The notes: generated by a model from the letters alone, not told the origin. DNA of 64,000 nucleotides from UBA10428 sp963821135 (GCA_963821135.1 CAWGCR010000011.1:744001-808000), one strand, 5' to 3'. Shown: positions 16,864 through 26,656, counted from the first letter of the stretch. Translations and numbers: made by a program.

Positions 16864-19287
16864 TTATTCAGTTTTAAGTGCTGTGCTGGGTTCCATACGT
16901 GAAGCGTTATAACATTGATAAAGCACTACGAGCACTGCAAGGCTGACAACAATTAATCCTGCCAGGAAGAAATAATTTGGCGATAATGTAATGCGGGTAT
17001 AGAAATCTTTTAGCCAGAACCTTGAGAAGATATAAGCCACAGTCCATGCAAAAACGATGGCAATTAAAATAAGCGTGACAATCTCTCTTAAAAGAAGGTA
17101 TATGACTTGAATATAAGTGGCTCCCATCGATTTGCGTACCCCTATTTCATAAACCCTCTGATTCGTTGTAAATGACACCAGGCCAAACAGACCCAGGCAG
17201 GCAACAAAAATGGACAGCAGGGCGAAGATAAAAAGAACCCTCCCGGTTCGCACTACCGAGCGGTAATTCTTATCAAAATCCTCATCAAGGAAAAAAGACA
17301 GGAATGGATATTCAGAGGTGTATTTCTCCCAGGTCTCCTCAATATATTTTATCGACTTATCAATCCCTTTACTACTTAATCTAACGTTCAGGAAGCCTTC
17401 CCAGTTTCCGGGCATTAATGAAATCACCAGGGGCTCAATCTGTTTATCCACTGTTTCGAAATGAAAATCTTTAACTACTCCAATAATTTTATATTTTCTG
17501 TCGGCATGTTTCATATAGCCCGGCATTTCCAAATACCTGCCAATAGGATCCTCGAAACCCATTTCACGATAAGCTGCTTCGTTCACAACACATGCAAAAC
17601 TATCGGAGGCAATTGAAGGTGAGAAAAACCGACCATGAACCATCCTCAATCCAAAAGCTTCGCGAAAATCAGGACTCACGAAGATTTGATTCATTAAGAT
17701 ATTTTCTTGCGCGGAATCACCTTCGATCATAAAAGTTGAAGTATTAAAATTCCTCCCGGGTATTGAATTTGAATTGGTTACCGACTCAATATTTGGGTGT
17801 TTTAATATTTCCTTCCGAAAATCATTTATTCTTTCTTTCAGGGCATCAGGCCGGCGTATTACAAGCACTCTTTCTTTAACAAATCCAAGTTCTTTATTCA
17901 ACATGAACTCAAGTTGTGCAAACACAACCAGGGCCATAATAATGATAAGAATTGATACAAAAAATTGAAATACTACAAAAACAGAACGAACTCTCCTGTT
18001 TTTTAATCCTTTATTCAAAACACCATGCAACACTTTAACAGGCTCGTAAGATGAGATAAAGAAGGCAGGATAACTTCCTGCCAGAAGACCCAGCAATAGA
18101 GTGAAAATGATAATTATCGATACAGCTGGAATATTTTTTAGCATCTGGAATTGCAATCCAATGTTAAGATAGTTATTAAAATGAGGCATTAATAATTCGG
18201 TAAGAATGAGTGCCAGCACCAAAGCAAAAAAGGAAAACAGGACTGACTCGGTTAGAAATTGGAAGATAAGCATTCTACGCTCCGATCCAACTACCTTGCG
18301 CAATACAACCTCCCTGGCCCGGTTGGAAGAATTGGCAGTAGACAGATTCATGAAATTTAAACATGCAATTACTAATATAAGAAGGGCTATAATACCAAAA
18401 GCATACACATACAATGCCTTTCCATTGGGTTCCAGCTCAACATCAAGATCAGAATAAAGATGAATTTTCCTGAGGGGCTGCAATTTGTACTCCAGAACAT
18501 TATCACCCTCAATAAAACTTGTATAAGGTACACCCAAATATCTTTCTACCTGGGGCGAAACATACTTGGCAACCAGGGTATCAATCTCTGCATCGAGTTC
18601 ATCAAACCTTATATTCTCGTCTGTTGATATATAGGTGTAAACATTGTGACTAACCCACACATCGCGAAGGTATTGTTCGAAAGTAACCAGCGAACCAATC
18701 ATATCGAAATGAAAATGAGAATTGGATGGAATATCAGTCATAAGCCCTGTTACAATATAAGGTTCCTCTTCTGTTTCAATCTGAAGGGATCTACCCACAG
18801 GGTCCTTATCACCAAAGTACTTTTTAGCTGTAGATTGAGTAAGCACGACACTCCGCGGGTGAGCCAGAACACTATCAGGATGGCCTTTTAATAGTTGAAA
18901 GGAGAAAAAATTGAAAAAATTCGGATCGGCAAATAAGAAATCATCCTCATTATAGCGAATACCTTCGTTGGATACCAACCATGCACCAAACCTGGCAATA
19001 CGAGTAGCCGATTTAATCTGCTCAAACTCTTCGACAAGGACATTTGCCATAGGAGGAGAGGTAACGGCAATATTAAGAGCACGTCCCCTCAGGTTTCCAT
19101 CAACTACCACCCGGTAAATATTATCAGAATCGACATGAAACTTATCATAACTTAACTCATGCAGCACATAAATAGAAATTAAAATAGCACATGCCATTCC
19201 CACTGCTAAACCCAATATATTCACCAATGTATATACTTTATGGATTCGGAGACTACGAAGTGTTATGATTATAAAGTTCTTGAGCAT
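16864..19287 (-). CDS. FtsX/MacB-type ABC transporter permease
   Basis: An 807-residue inner-membrane permease with the duplicated layout of Bacteroidota MacB/FtsX-like proteins: an N-terminal helix (VNILGLAVGMACAILISIYVL), a periplasmic MacB_PCD domain, three helices around residues 285-410 (YAFGIIALLILVIACLNF), a second helix plus periplasmic domain from about 430, and three C-terminal helices. EIGVRKSMGAT near the C-terminus is the FtsX coupling motif, and an ALREVVLRKVVG-like counterpart occurs in the first half. Such permeases work with a separate LolD/MacB ATPase that is not encoded nearby. Likely substrate is a lipoprotein, peptide or drug; unknown. Confidence 0.88.
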   Translation of the reverse strand: MLKNFIIITLRSLRIHKVYTLVNILGLAVGMACAILISIYVLHELSYDKFHVDSDNIYRVVVDGNLRGRALNIAVTSPPMANVLVEEFEQIKSATRIARFGAWLVSNEGIRYNEDDFLFADPNFFNFFSFQLLKGHPDSVLAHPRSVVLTQSTAKKYFGDKDPVGRSLQIETEEEPYIVTGLMTDIPSNSHFHFDMIGSLVTFEQYLRDVWVSHNVYTYISTDENIRFDELDAEIDTLVAKYVSPQVERYLGVPYTSFIEGDNVLEYKLQPLRKIHLYSDLDVELEPNGKALYVYAFGIIALLILVIACLNFMNLSTANSSNRAREVVLRKVVGSERRMLIFQFLTESVLFSFFALVLALILTELLMPHFNNYLNIGLQFQMLKNIPAVSIIIIFTLLLGLLAGSYPAFFISSYEPVKVLHGVLNKGLKNRRVRSVFVVFQFFVSILIIIMALVVFAQLEFMLNKELGFVKERVLVIRRPDALKERINDFRKEILKHPNIESVTNSNSIPGRNFNTSTFMIEGDSAQENILMNQIFVSPDFREAFGLRMVHGRFFSPSIASDSFACVVNEAAYREMGFEDPIGRYLEMPGYMKHADRKYKIIGVVKDFHFETVDKQIEPLVISLMPGNWEGFLNVRLSSKGIDKSIKYIEETWEKYTSEYPFLSFFLDEDFDKNYRSVVRTGRVLFIFALLSIFVACLGLFGLVSFTTNQRVYEIGVRKSMGATYIQVIYLLLREIVTLILIAIVFAWTVAYIFSRFWLKDFYTRITLSPNYFFLAGLIVVSLAVLVVLYQCYNASRMEPSTALKTE

Positions 19288-19440
19288 GATATAATAATAT
19301 GCTTTTTGATAACAATATCCACGCCAGTAACTTGCAAGTATCTGTAACCATGATATTTACAATGTATATTATTATGAATATTTTGTACGGAACTGTACAC
19401 AGACTGTACGATGTCGTATAGCTTAGCAGAACTAAAAACC

Positions 19441-19995
19441 TCAGGAATCTGTTTTATCTATGCTGGCTTTCACATTCTTAATAGCAAGGCGCAAGAGAAA
19501 ATAGGCATAATTTGAATCCACTTCGGAAAATGAATATTCAAATTCACTATCAGCAATTTTTGCCATCTCAATCATACCCAGTCCTGCTCCGCCTTTTGCT
19601 GAAAATATACCATTGGTGATTGTTTCTTTGTATAAAGTTTTGATCCCTTTTTTATCGAGTTTATTCAAATCTTCAATTCTGGCTGTCAGGATATCTGCAT
19701 CTTTCTTCAGAATGGCATTCGCCGACTCGATAATGTAAAACTCATTCTCGAAAAATATTTGAAACTCCGGTGGATAATTTTGCAGAATAAACTCATTATC
19801 CATATAATTCTCATCATAACGAATAATGTTTTCGAGGAGCTCAATCATCAGGGTGAGGATCTTTTTATACAATCCAAATCGGACAGTCCTGGCTTTCATC
19901 TTCAATTTCAGGTTATGAATCAGATCGCCAATCACATCATAATCAAGCTGTCCCTTGAAATATAGGATCGTATCTTTATGCGACTTTTTTAGCAT
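19441..19995 (-). CDS. SiaB-family protein kinase (DUF6272)
   Basis: A 184-residue GHKL-fold protein. I start it at ATG 19995 (MLKKSHKD); an in-frame TTG two codons upstream is weaker. ELLENIIRYDEN carries the conserved asparagine of the ATP-binding N-box, and GGAGLGMIEMAKIA is the glycine-rich G-box; the early HKDTILYFKGQLDYD matches the SiaB N-terminus. In Pseudomonas SiaB phosphorylates the SiaC partner to control diguanylate cyclase SiaD; a SiaC-like DUF1987 gene is often adjacent in Bacteroidota but is not seen here. The family is solid; the partner is unknown. Confidence 0.83.
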   Translation of the reverse strand: MLKKSHKDTILYFKGQLDYDVIGDLIHNLKLKMKARTVRFGLYKKILTLMIELLENIIRYDENYMDNEFILQNYPPEFQIFFENEFYIIESANAILKKDADILTARIEDLNKLDKKGIKTLYKETITNGIFSAKGGAGLGMIEMAKIADSEFEYSFSEVDSNYAYFLLRLAIKNVKASIDKTDS

Positions 19996-20043
19996 GCCCA
20001 AAATAGATAATTCAGTGAAAATATAAAATATCTCTGAATAACA

Positions 20044-20514
20044 CTACATTGTACCCTTCTCATTTTCATACGCCTCGTCAATAAGCAGGTCGTTCATTTG
20101 TGAAGCTTTTACTGCCAATTGATCACATCTTTCATTTTCAGGAATCGATGCATGCCCTTTCACCCAATGAAAATTCACTTTGTGCTTACGATAAATGAGT
20201 AGAAAACGCTCCCAAAGATCAATGTTCTTTTTTTTCTTAAATCCCTTTTTCTCCCAATCAAACAGCCAACCTTTCTCAACCGAATCGCAAACATATTTTG
20301 AATCAGTGTAAACATCAACAACGCTGTTTTCGATCTTCAGGGCTTCCAGGGCCATAATAACTGCCAGTAATTCCATGCGGTTATTTGTGGTTAGCCGGTA
20401 TCCCTGTGAAAGTTCTTTGTAATGCTTGCCGGATTTTAACAGCGCACCATATCCTCCCGGGCCAGGATTTCCACTCGCAGCACCATCGGTGTAAATGATA
20501 ATTTTAGCCCCCAT
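20044..20514 (-). CDS. rnhA: ribonuclease HI
   Basis: A 156-residue RNase HI that cleaves the RNA strand of RNA-DNA hybrids. Metal-binding acidic residues are visible: Asp10 in IIIYTDGAASGNPGPGG, Glu48 in TTNNRMELLAV, Asp71 in VYTDSKYV and the C-terminal Asp in NERCDQLAV, with WVKGHA before it. Length and motif order match the E. coli-type enzyme. Its 5' end overlaps the marC 3' end by 11 bp, indicating a two-gene operon transcribed right to left. Confidence 0.96.
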   Translation of the reverse strand: MGAKIIIYTDGAASGNPGPGGYGALLKSGKHYKELSQGYRLTTNNRMELLAVIMALEALKIENSVVDVYTDSKYVCDSVEKGWLFDWEKKGFKKKKNIDLWERFLLIYRKHKVNFHWVKGHASIPENERCDQLAVKASQMNDLLIDEAYENEKGTM

Positions 20515-21088
20515 GAGGAAGTGTAATTCCGGTATTTGATAAAAACAATCGTATGGCTATTGCCAGTAAAATAATTCCGAAAAATTTCTTTAGTATCTGA
20601 ATTCCTGCTTCCCCCAGAATCCGCTCAAAGAACCAGGTGGCCTTCAATACGAAGTAAACAAAGACCATGTTTAAAAACAGCGCAATAAGAATTTCCCACA
20701 GATCGTATTCACTTTTAAGCGATATCAGGGTCGTCATGGATCCGGCACCTGCAATCAATGGAAAAGCCAGAGGAACTATTGAAGTACCCTTAGTGCTCTC
20801 ATATCTGAAAAATTCAATCCCCAGTATAAGTTCAAGACCCAGGAAAAAAAGCACCAGGGCTCCGGCGATTGCAAACGAAGACAGATCGACTCCGAATAAA
20901 TTGAGCAATGGCTCACCCAGGAAAAGGAACAGCAGCATCAGACCAAATGCAACCAGGGTAGTACGCAGGGGAGCAATATCACCAGTTTTCTTCCTTACTT
21001 CAAGAATAATGGGAATAGAGCCGGTAATATCAATCACAGCAAAGAGCACCATAAATACCGTAAAAATATTTACAAAATTGAGATCCAT
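20504..21088 (-). CDS. MarC-family integral membrane protein
   Basis: A 194-residue membrane protein of the MarC (UPF0056) family with about six helices. Family features include FAVIDITGSIPIILEV in the first helices, AFPLIAGAGSMTTLISL in the middle, and a hydrophobic C-terminus with GIQILKKFFGIILLAIAIRLFL. The molecular function of MarC is unknown; the earlier link to multiple antibiotic resistance was not upheld for the E. coli protein. It overlaps rnhA by 11 bp and lies 19 bp from the S46 peptidase stop, on the same strand. Confidence 0.9.
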   Translation of the reverse strand: MDLNFVNIFTVFMVLFAVIDITGSIPIILEVRKKTGDIAPLRTTLVAFGLMLLFLFLGEPLLNLFGVDLSSFAIAGALVLFFLGLELILGIEFFRYESTKGTSIVPLAFPLIAGAGSMTTLISLKSEYDLWEILIALFLNMVFVYFVLKATWFFERILGEAGIQILKKFFGIILLAIAIRLFLSNTGITLPHGG

Positions 21089-21107
21089 TTTTTCCCTTTT
21101 TTAGCTA

Positions 21108-23267
21108 TTAATTGGCAAATTTAAGTTCCTCGATTAATGAGCTGTTTCCTGCAAATTTATCGATGATAAATAAAACATATCTTATATCCACGCAAATACA
21201 TCTCTGTAATCCAGGTTCAAAGGCAATATCGCCGCTCATCGCTTCCCAGTTACCATCGAAAGCTAATCCAATTAATTCTCCTTTACTATTTAGTACCGGA
21301 GAGCCCGAATTTCCACCCGTAATATCGTTATTTGTAATAAAGCACAAGGGCATATTATCTCCCTCCCCATAAATACCATAATCTTTTGAGTTATAAAGTT
21401 CTTTCAGCTTCTGTGGAACAACAAACTCAAAATCGGTAGAATCTTCCTTCTCTATTACACCTTTCAGACGAGTATAGTAATCATAGTGTACGGCGTCCCT
21501 TGGAGAATAGTCATCAACAATACCATAGCTTAGCCTCATGGTAAAGTTTGCGTCCGGGTAAAAATCCCTTTTGGGATTCATCTCCATTCTTCCCTTCATA
21601 TACAGACGTGTGAGTTTATCCAATTGCAGATCGTACTCATCCAGCACAGCATATTCTTCGTAATACTTTCTTACAATACTATTGCCAGTTCTAAATCCAA
21701 AGTCTTTTCTCAAAACCTTTAGCGACGGATCTGCCAGGAATTCAATCACTTTATCCTTATCGGTAAAAAATGTTTCTGCAAACAGCTTATCGATAAACTT
21801 CCCGATATCACCCTTGAATTTTTTCTCAATAACATTATATACATCAGGATAATGATTTTCTTCAGCATTCTGATAATACAACTCAAACATTGCTTTAGCC
21901 ACTTTTTTATCGGTTGGCAGGTTATACTCGCTAAAGAATTCTTCAGTTAAATCCTTAAGTTCCTGAATTTCCTCTTCAATATCTTCGGTACCATCATCAT
22001 CCGAAAGTAAGAGCATGTAAAGATATTGAAACTCCGTAATAAAGTCTATAATTTCTGTCGCTCTGAAAAAAGTCTCCTGGATAAGCTGAAAATTATAATC
22101 GTTTGATTCTTTCTTTGCATAGATTGATTCGATGGGATCAAGCAGGTTGCCATATATTGCATTCCTGGCTGAATCTGCTTTCGCCCATGATTGAAATTCT
22201 TTCTCTTCCGCCTTCTTTTTACTAAGTACATCGAGGTTTTTCAGCCCTCTGTTCTGACCTATGGAATATTTCCAATAATTGCTAGAGCGGGAATACTTGG
22301 AAGCGTAATTGATCCGAATCTCATCATCGGACAGCATATCCTCCTGAAGAATTTCCAGCCGGGCTCCCCTTACTAAAACCCTTATATCGTTTGTATTGGT
22401 TATAGTTTCCTGTATTCCAAAGGAGCTAAGATATCGTTGTGTTCTTCCTGGAAAACCCAAAATAAATGTGAAATCGTCCTTCTCAACGCCATCCAGCGAT
22501 ATAGGCAAGAAGTGTTTGGGCTTAAGCGGGACATTCTCTTCGGCATATTCTGCAGGCGATCCGTCCGGGGCGGTGTATACGCGGAAAATACTAAAATCGC
22601 CTGTATGACGGGGCCACTCCCAATTATCTGTGTCGTATCCGAATTTTCCTATGGATGAAGGAGGTGCTCCCACAAAACGAACGTCTTTAAAAACTTCGTA
22701 AACAAAGAGGTAATATGTATTCCCCTCAAAAAAACTTTTAACGAATGCCTCAAACTTCCCATCTTCTTCAGCTTCCTCCTCTATCTCGTCAGATAATTCC
22801 TTTACTTTCTCTTTTCTGTCTTCTTCATTCATCTGATCTGACAACTCCTGTAGAATTTTATCGGTGACTATTTCAATTCTATTCAAGAATCGGACTTCAA
22901 GACCTGGATTTGGAAGTTCCTCTTCCCTGTTCATCGCCCAAAATCCATCCTTCAGATAATCGTGTTCAACGGTACTGTGGTTTTGAATTTCATCATAACC
23001 GCAATGGTGGTTGGTAAACAACAGCCCTTCGCCGGAGACTATTTCGCCTGTACATCCTCCACCAAAAATCACAATCGCATCCTTCATACTGGAATTGTTG
23101 ATGCTATATACATCCTCAGCTGTTAATTCGAATCCCAGATCCTTCATATCACCAATATTGATGCTATCCAGCAGGGGTAAAAGCCACATACCCTCATCGG
23201 CCCTGCTATTCATCGAAGAGGAAGCTATTATTACTGCACTAAAAATTACTACTAAACTCTGTTTCAT
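21108..23267 (-). CDS. S46 dipeptidyl-peptidase, DPP7-like
   Basis: A 719-residue periplasmic exopeptidase that removes dipeptides from oligopeptide N-termini, feeding the amino-acid metabolism of asaccharolytic or mixed feeders. A signal peptide (to about residue 23) precedes the catalytic histidine region LLFTNHHCG (His87/His88). The nucleophile is Ser656 in TGGNSGSPV. At the residue equivalent to DPP11 Arg673 this protein has Gly672 (FDGNWEAMSGD), the DPP7-type state that favours hydrophobic rather than acidic P1 residues. It begins 36 bp from the rnhB stop on the same strand. Confidence 0.93.
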   Translation of the reverse strand: MKQSLVVIFSAVIIASSSMNSRADEGMWLLPLLDSINIGDMKDLGFELTAEDVYSINNSSMKDAIVIFGGGCTGEIVSGEGLLFTNHHCGYDEIQNHSTVEHDYLKDGFWAMNREEELPNPGLEVRFLNRIEIVTDKILQELSDQMNEEDRKEKVKELSDEIEEEAEEDGKFEAFVKSFFEGNTYYLFVYEVFKDVRFVGAPPSSIGKFGYDTDNWEWPRHTGDFSIFRVYTAPDGSPAEYAEENVPLKPKHFLPISLDGVEKDDFTFILGFPGRTQRYLSSFGIQETITNTNDIRVLVRGARLEILQEDMLSDDEIRINYASKYSRSSNYWKYSIGQNRGLKNLDVLSKKKAEEKEFQSWAKADSARNAIYGNLLDPIESIYAKKESNDYNFQLIQETFFRATEIIDFITEFQYLYMLLLSDDDGTEDIEEEIQELKDLTEEFFSEYNLPTDKKVAKAMFELYYQNAEENHYPDVYNVIEKKFKGDIGKFIDKLFAETFFTDKDKVIEFLADPSLKVLRKDFGFRTGNSIVRKYYEEYAVLDEYDLQLDKLTRLYMKGRMEMNPKRDFYPDANFTMRLSYGIVDDYSPRDAVHYDYYTRLKGVIEKEDSTDFEFVVPQKLKELYNSKDYGIYGEGDNMPLCFITNNDITGGNSGSPVLNSKGELIGLAFDGNWEAMSGDIAFEPGLQRCICVDIRYVLFIIDKFAGNSSLIEELKFAN

Positions 23268-23302
23268 AAGAATGATTTTATAATCGTATTATCATTAAGT
23301 TC

Positions 23303-23908
23303 TTACACGGAAAAGTCTATTTCAGTTTGGGTATTGGTCAGTTGAAAGGATCGCCTGTGATATGGGGATATCCCATATTTTATTATGGCTTCGCGATGAT
23401 ATTTAGTAGGATATCCTTTATTCTTGTCCCATCCATACACAGCATACTTCTTATGCAATTTCTGCATATACTCATCGCGGGAGGTTTTTGCCAGTACTGA
23501 TGCTGCTGCAATAGACACATATTTCCCATCTCCTTTTACTACACATGTATGGGGAATATCCCTGTATGAAAAGAATTTATTGCCATCGACCAGGATATGC
23601 TGTGGTATCACATTCAACTTATCCAATGCCCTGTGCATTCCCACGAGCGATGCTTTTAAAATATTAATGCTATCAATTTGTTTATTATCGATAAAAACAA
23701 CAGCATAATCAATAGCTTTTTCTTCAATCTCCTTTCGCAACAACATCCTGTTGTGAAGGGACATCTTCTTTGAATCGTTCAACTGAGGATGATTAAAATC
23801 GGGAGGCATTATTACTGCAGCAGCGCATACCGGACCAGCCAGACAACCCCTGCCTGCCTCATCGCACCCCGCTTCTGTGTTGTTCTCGTGTAAGTAATTC
23901 TTCAGCAA
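23303..23908 (-). CDS. rnhB: ribonuclease HII
   Basis: A 201-residue RNase HII, which excises ribonucleotides misincorporated in DNA. The active-site motif GCDEAGRG places Asp16 and Glu17; a further acidic residue is in HILVDGNKFF, and the tyrosine/serine-rich AAASVLAKTSRDEYM motif is present. The start codon is TTG at 23908 with no upstream ATG in frame, and MLKNYL matches the usual N-terminus of Bacteroidota homologues. It sits with rnhA 3 kb away, though the two are not in one operon. Confidence 0.95.
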   Translation of the reverse strand: MLKNYLHENNTEAGCDEAGRGCLAGPVCAAAVIMPPDFNHPQLNDSKKMSLHNRMLLRKEIEEKAIDYAVVFIDNKQIDSINILKASLVGMHRALDKLNVIPQHILVDGNKFFSYRDIPHTCVVKGDGKYVSIAAASVLAKTSRDEYMQKLHKKYAVYGWDKNKGYPTKYHREAIIKYGISPYHRRSFQLTNTQTEIDFSV

Positions 23909-24124
23909 GAAAATATTTTCAATAGATATGAAATTCTAAAGCTTGTGAAATTAGGCATTTTGAACCATTCTGCAAATTTTATTCCTCATCGATATGGTGA
24001 TATTTATCAGTGGTAAAGAATTTAGTATCACTTTCATAGACGAATAATGACATAAAAGCAAAGACTTAAGTAAATGCTGTTAGTATTAAGTCGCTATCGC
24101 AAGTATTTCTTATCGAGAACTTAT

Positions 24125-24132
24125 TACATTTG
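24125..24132 (+). promoter_or_regulatory. TAnnTTTG-type promoter -7 candidate for the flippase gene
   Basis: TACATTTG at 24125-24132 matches the Bacteroidota -7 consensus TAnnTTTG. No exact TTTG box stands at the expected -33 position; TATTTC around 24104 is the nearest. It would give a leader of about 140 nt before the TTG start at 24282. The rest of the 373-bp interval 23909-24281 shows nothing else recognisable. Weak evidence. Confidence 0.3.
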
Positions 24133-24281
24133 CATTACTAACTAACTTATTTATTAAAGTTTTGATGACCTGAAAAGCTGATGGGTTGATCTGCTAATCG
24201 ATCGGATTTATTATTCCAATTGTCAGTTAATTCAGAATCACATTAGATAAACCCTGCTTACAACAGGCTAAAAATTCTGCA

Positions 24282-25727
24282 TTGAAAAGAAAATTTCTTA
24301 CAAATCTCAGCTTCTTTCTTCTGTTAAACCTGTTAATTAAACCCATCTATGTATTTGGGATCGATAGAGTTGTGCAAAACAAAGTGGGAGCCGAAGTTTA
24401 TGGGCGGTACTTTACGCTTTTCAATATTGCTATCATCTTTCAAATTCTTCTCGATCTGGGTATTGAAAATTTTATCAGACGCGAGGTTGCAAAAAAGCCG
24501 GAGCTTAGCCATAGGTATTTCTCAAATATCATTGTTTTAAAGCTTCTCTTACTGGTACCCTATTTTATTATTTGCTTTTCAATTGCTTTGATACAAGGCA
24601 TCGAAAGCAAGGATTATTCCTTCCTGATGATTATCCTTCTCAATCAATCGCTGGCTTCATTTATCCTGTTTATTCGTGCCAACATGGGTGGACTGCAATT
24701 ATTCAAAACTGAGAGTGTTATATCAGTAATGGACAGAAGCCTGATGATCATGGTGGTGGGTTCGTTACTTATATATCCATTAACAGGTTTTCTTTTTAAA
24801 ATTGAATGGTTTGTTCTTTCACAGACCTTTGCCTTTGGCGTAACCTTTATCGTGGGAATAATTTTGCTGCGTAAAAGAATGGAATCTTTTGAATTTCAGG
24901 TTCAGTTCAGCCTTCTGAAACCCATGTTTCAAAAGATCAGACCATTTGCCCTTCTGGTTTTGCTAATGGCGATATATTATCGTGTTGATTCAATAATGCT
25001 TAGTTCACTCCTCCCCGACGGGAATAAACAAGCCGGAATATTTGCCCATGGTTTCAGAATTCTCGATTTCATGTCGAATTATGCCTTACTTTTTCCCCTT
25101 TTATTGCTTCCCATTTTTAGCAAAAGTTTACAGAAAAAACAACGTGTTGATGGCCTCCTTCAGCTTTCATCCTTACTACTCATAATACCCTCGCTGGTTG
25201 TAATTGCCCCCGCTATTATTTACAGGTACGAATTATTTGATGTGCTTTACAATGAGCACATCGAACTCTCAGCAAATGCATTTGCCATTCTGACAATAAG
25301 CTATTTAGGCATGTGTATCAGTTATACCTTTGGCGCTTTGCTTACTGCAAATGGAAATTTAAAACAGCTTAACATAATGGCTTCATTGGCGGTTGTCATC
25401 AGCTTTGGTTTGAACCTTTTCCTCATTCCGAGGTACCAGGTTTTTGGTGCAGCTATTACCAATGCATCGGTTCAGGTATTTACTTTAATTTTTCAAATTC
25501 TCTTGGCTGTAAAAGTGTTTCGTCTCCGATTTAATATAAAGCTTATTCTTAAGCTGCTACTTTTCGTTTCACTGTTCTTCCTGCTAAGCTTTGGTATCTA
25601 TCTCTCAGGTTTGCCCTGGATAACAGGGGCCACCATTATCATTATTTCAGGATTGGCCATTTCGCTTACCACTGGTCTGATCAGCATTCGGGCTATTCGC
25701 TCAATTCTTCAACAGGAGCAGGTTTGA
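24282..25727 (+). CDS. polysaccharide flippase (Wzx/MATE-like)
   Basis: A 481-residue inner-membrane protein with about 14 hydrophobic helices, resembling oligosaccharide flippases. The N-terminal KRKFLTNLSFFLLLNLLIKPIYVF and the early YGRYFTLFNIAIIFQILLDLG follow the first helices of the MVF/polysaccharide-synthase superfamily; a C-terminal domain-like half continues with IIYRYELFDVLYN and NLFLIPRYQVFGAAITNA. The only start is TTG 24282, as no in-frame ATG precedes it. It is an orphan: no glycosyltransferases adjoin, so the lipid-linked glycan it moves is unknown. A 364-bp gap follows. Confidence 0.85.
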   Translation: MKRKFLTNLSFFLLLNLLIKPIYVFGIDRVVQNKVGAEVYGRYFTLFNIAIIFQILLDLGIENFIRREVAKKPELSHRYFSNIIVLKLLLLVPYFIICFSIALIQGIESKDYSFLMIILLNQSLASFILFIRANMGGLQLFKTESVISVMDRSLMIMVVGSLLIYPLTGFLFKIEWFVLSQTFAFGVTFIVGIILLRKRMESFEFQVQFSLLKPMFQKIRPFALLVLLMAIYYRVDSIMLSSLLPDGNKQAGIFAHGFRILDFMSNYALLFPLLLLPIFSKSLQKKQRVDGLLQLSSLLLIIPSLVVIAPAIIYRYELFDVLYNEHIELSANAFAILTISYLGMCISYTFGALLTANGNLKQLNIMASLAVVISFGLNLFLIPRYQVFGAAITNASVQVFTLIFQILLAVKVFRLRFNIKLILKLLLFVSLFFLLSFGIYLSGLPWITGATIIIISGLAISLTTGLISIRAIRSILQQEQV

Positions 25728-26005
25728 TTCCTGCCCAAAACTTTTCAACATAGCTTTTCGGCAGTAATGATGAATATTACGGATGATGAGTTGTAAAGCT
25801 ATATTTTTCTAACTCAACAGGTTATCCAAAAGCCTTCACCAAATAATCATTTCTAAACTTCAGAATTCTATTCGAACATGTTAATAATTAAGTACTTGTA
25901 AAGCCTCAATTATTGCTTAATTTCACTAGTATATAGTTTAGTTATGTATTTGAATTTTAAATGATTAGCATATATAAAAAGAGCTATTCACTTTTTATTT
26001 CGTGG

Positions 26006-26056
26006 AATCCTCATGGTTTGCTAATTTCCTTTTGTAAATGGTAATTTATGAGGATT
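26006..26056. promoter_or_regulatory. inverted repeat AATCCTCAT/ATGAGGATT upstream of the RHH-like gene
   Basis: AATCCTCAT (26006-26014) and ATGAGGATT (26048-26056) form a 9-bp perfect inverted repeat separated by 33 bp, ending 35 bp before the start of the ribbon-helix-helix-like gene. The spacing could suit a bent operator or a transcript hairpin. The remaining gap 25728-26091 is AT-rich with nothing else recognised. Confidence 0.25.
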
Positions 26057-26091
26057 TCATCAAATAACATCGGGGACCACAACCATCTGAT

Positions 26092-26316
26092 ATGAAAAGA
26101 CGAAAGCAAAAAGAAATAAGTTTACGCAGAGAAAACCCGAAAACCATTCTTTTCAATACCCGTGAGTTAAGTGCCATTAACCAATATTGCGAAAAATTCA
26201 GGATTAATAATCAGTCGAAATTTATGCGGGAAGCGATTATTTCTGAAATTCTGAAGAGATTTGATGAAAACTACCCTACCCTATGGGATGAACAACAGAT
26301 GAGTTTATTTCGGTAG
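26092..26316 (+). CDS. small ribbon-helix-helix-like protein
   Basis: A 74-residue basic protein. A strand-like PKTILFNTREL segment is followed by two predicted helices (LSAINQYCEKFRINN and SKFMREAIISEILKRFDE), matching the beta-alpha-alpha plan of ribbon-helix-helix DNA-binding proteins and small conserved Bacteroidota homologues. The N-terminus is lysine/arginine rich (MKRRKQKEISLRRE). It is a single gene with no partner toxin next to it, so an antitoxin role is not supported. Function unknown; DNA binding is inferred. Confidence 0.68.
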   Translation: MKRRKQKEISLRRENPKTILFNTRELSAINQYCEKFRINNQSKFMREAIISEILKRFDENYPTLWDEQQMSLFR

Positions 26317-26350
26317 AGAATTCCAAATTACCTAACGTCCGTTTATATGT

Positions 26351-26373
26351 AAATCCCATCATTCAAGGGATTT
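26351..26373 (+). terminator. possible terminator after the RHH-like gene
   Basis: AAATCCC (26351-26357) and GGGATTT (26367-26373) form a 7-bp stem with a 9-nt loop, 35 bp after the gene. No long T-tract follows, so terminator activity is only plausible. Confidence 0.4.
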
Positions 26374-26488
26374 AGCGCATTGTATGTTATTTGATTTGTT
26401 TCTAAATAACGTATTTCCTCTAAAAAGCTATTGACTTTTTCATCCTTTTGTACGTACTTGCTTACTGAGGTTTTTTTGCCGTAGATTG

Positions 26489-26514
26489 AAATAAGGTTTG
26501 CGAATACCTTATTT
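26489..26514 (+). promoter_or_regulatory. hairpin in the leader of the secreted-protein cluster
   Basis: AAATAAGGT (26489-26497) pairs perfectly with ACCTTATTT (26506-26514) around an 8-nt loop, in the 340-bp region between the RHH-like gene and the S74/T9SS gene. It may be a 5' UTR structure or an operator. Nothing else is recognised in the interval. Confidence 0.3.
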
Positions 26515-26656
26515 ACCAACCTGGAGTTAATGGAAAGGTTTTGCAGCAGGCTTGTCCCCTATCAGAGGATTAAGGAGGCATTTTGATAAATGCTTTTACA
26601 AGCCACAAAGGTTCATTGAAAACTAAACAATCCAGTGAATATTAACTTTAAAATTT

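Noticed and set aside
19311..19326. Sigma-54-like site TGGCGTGGATATTGTT upstream of the FtsX-type permease (minus strand)
   Set aside because: Spacing fits TGGCAC-N5-TTGC but the AC and final GC are lost and the site lies only about 25 bp from the start codon.
19384..19399. TGTAC-N6-GTACA palindrome between the permease and the SiaB-like gene
   Set aside because: Short, and no regulator or conserved partner sites to support an operator.
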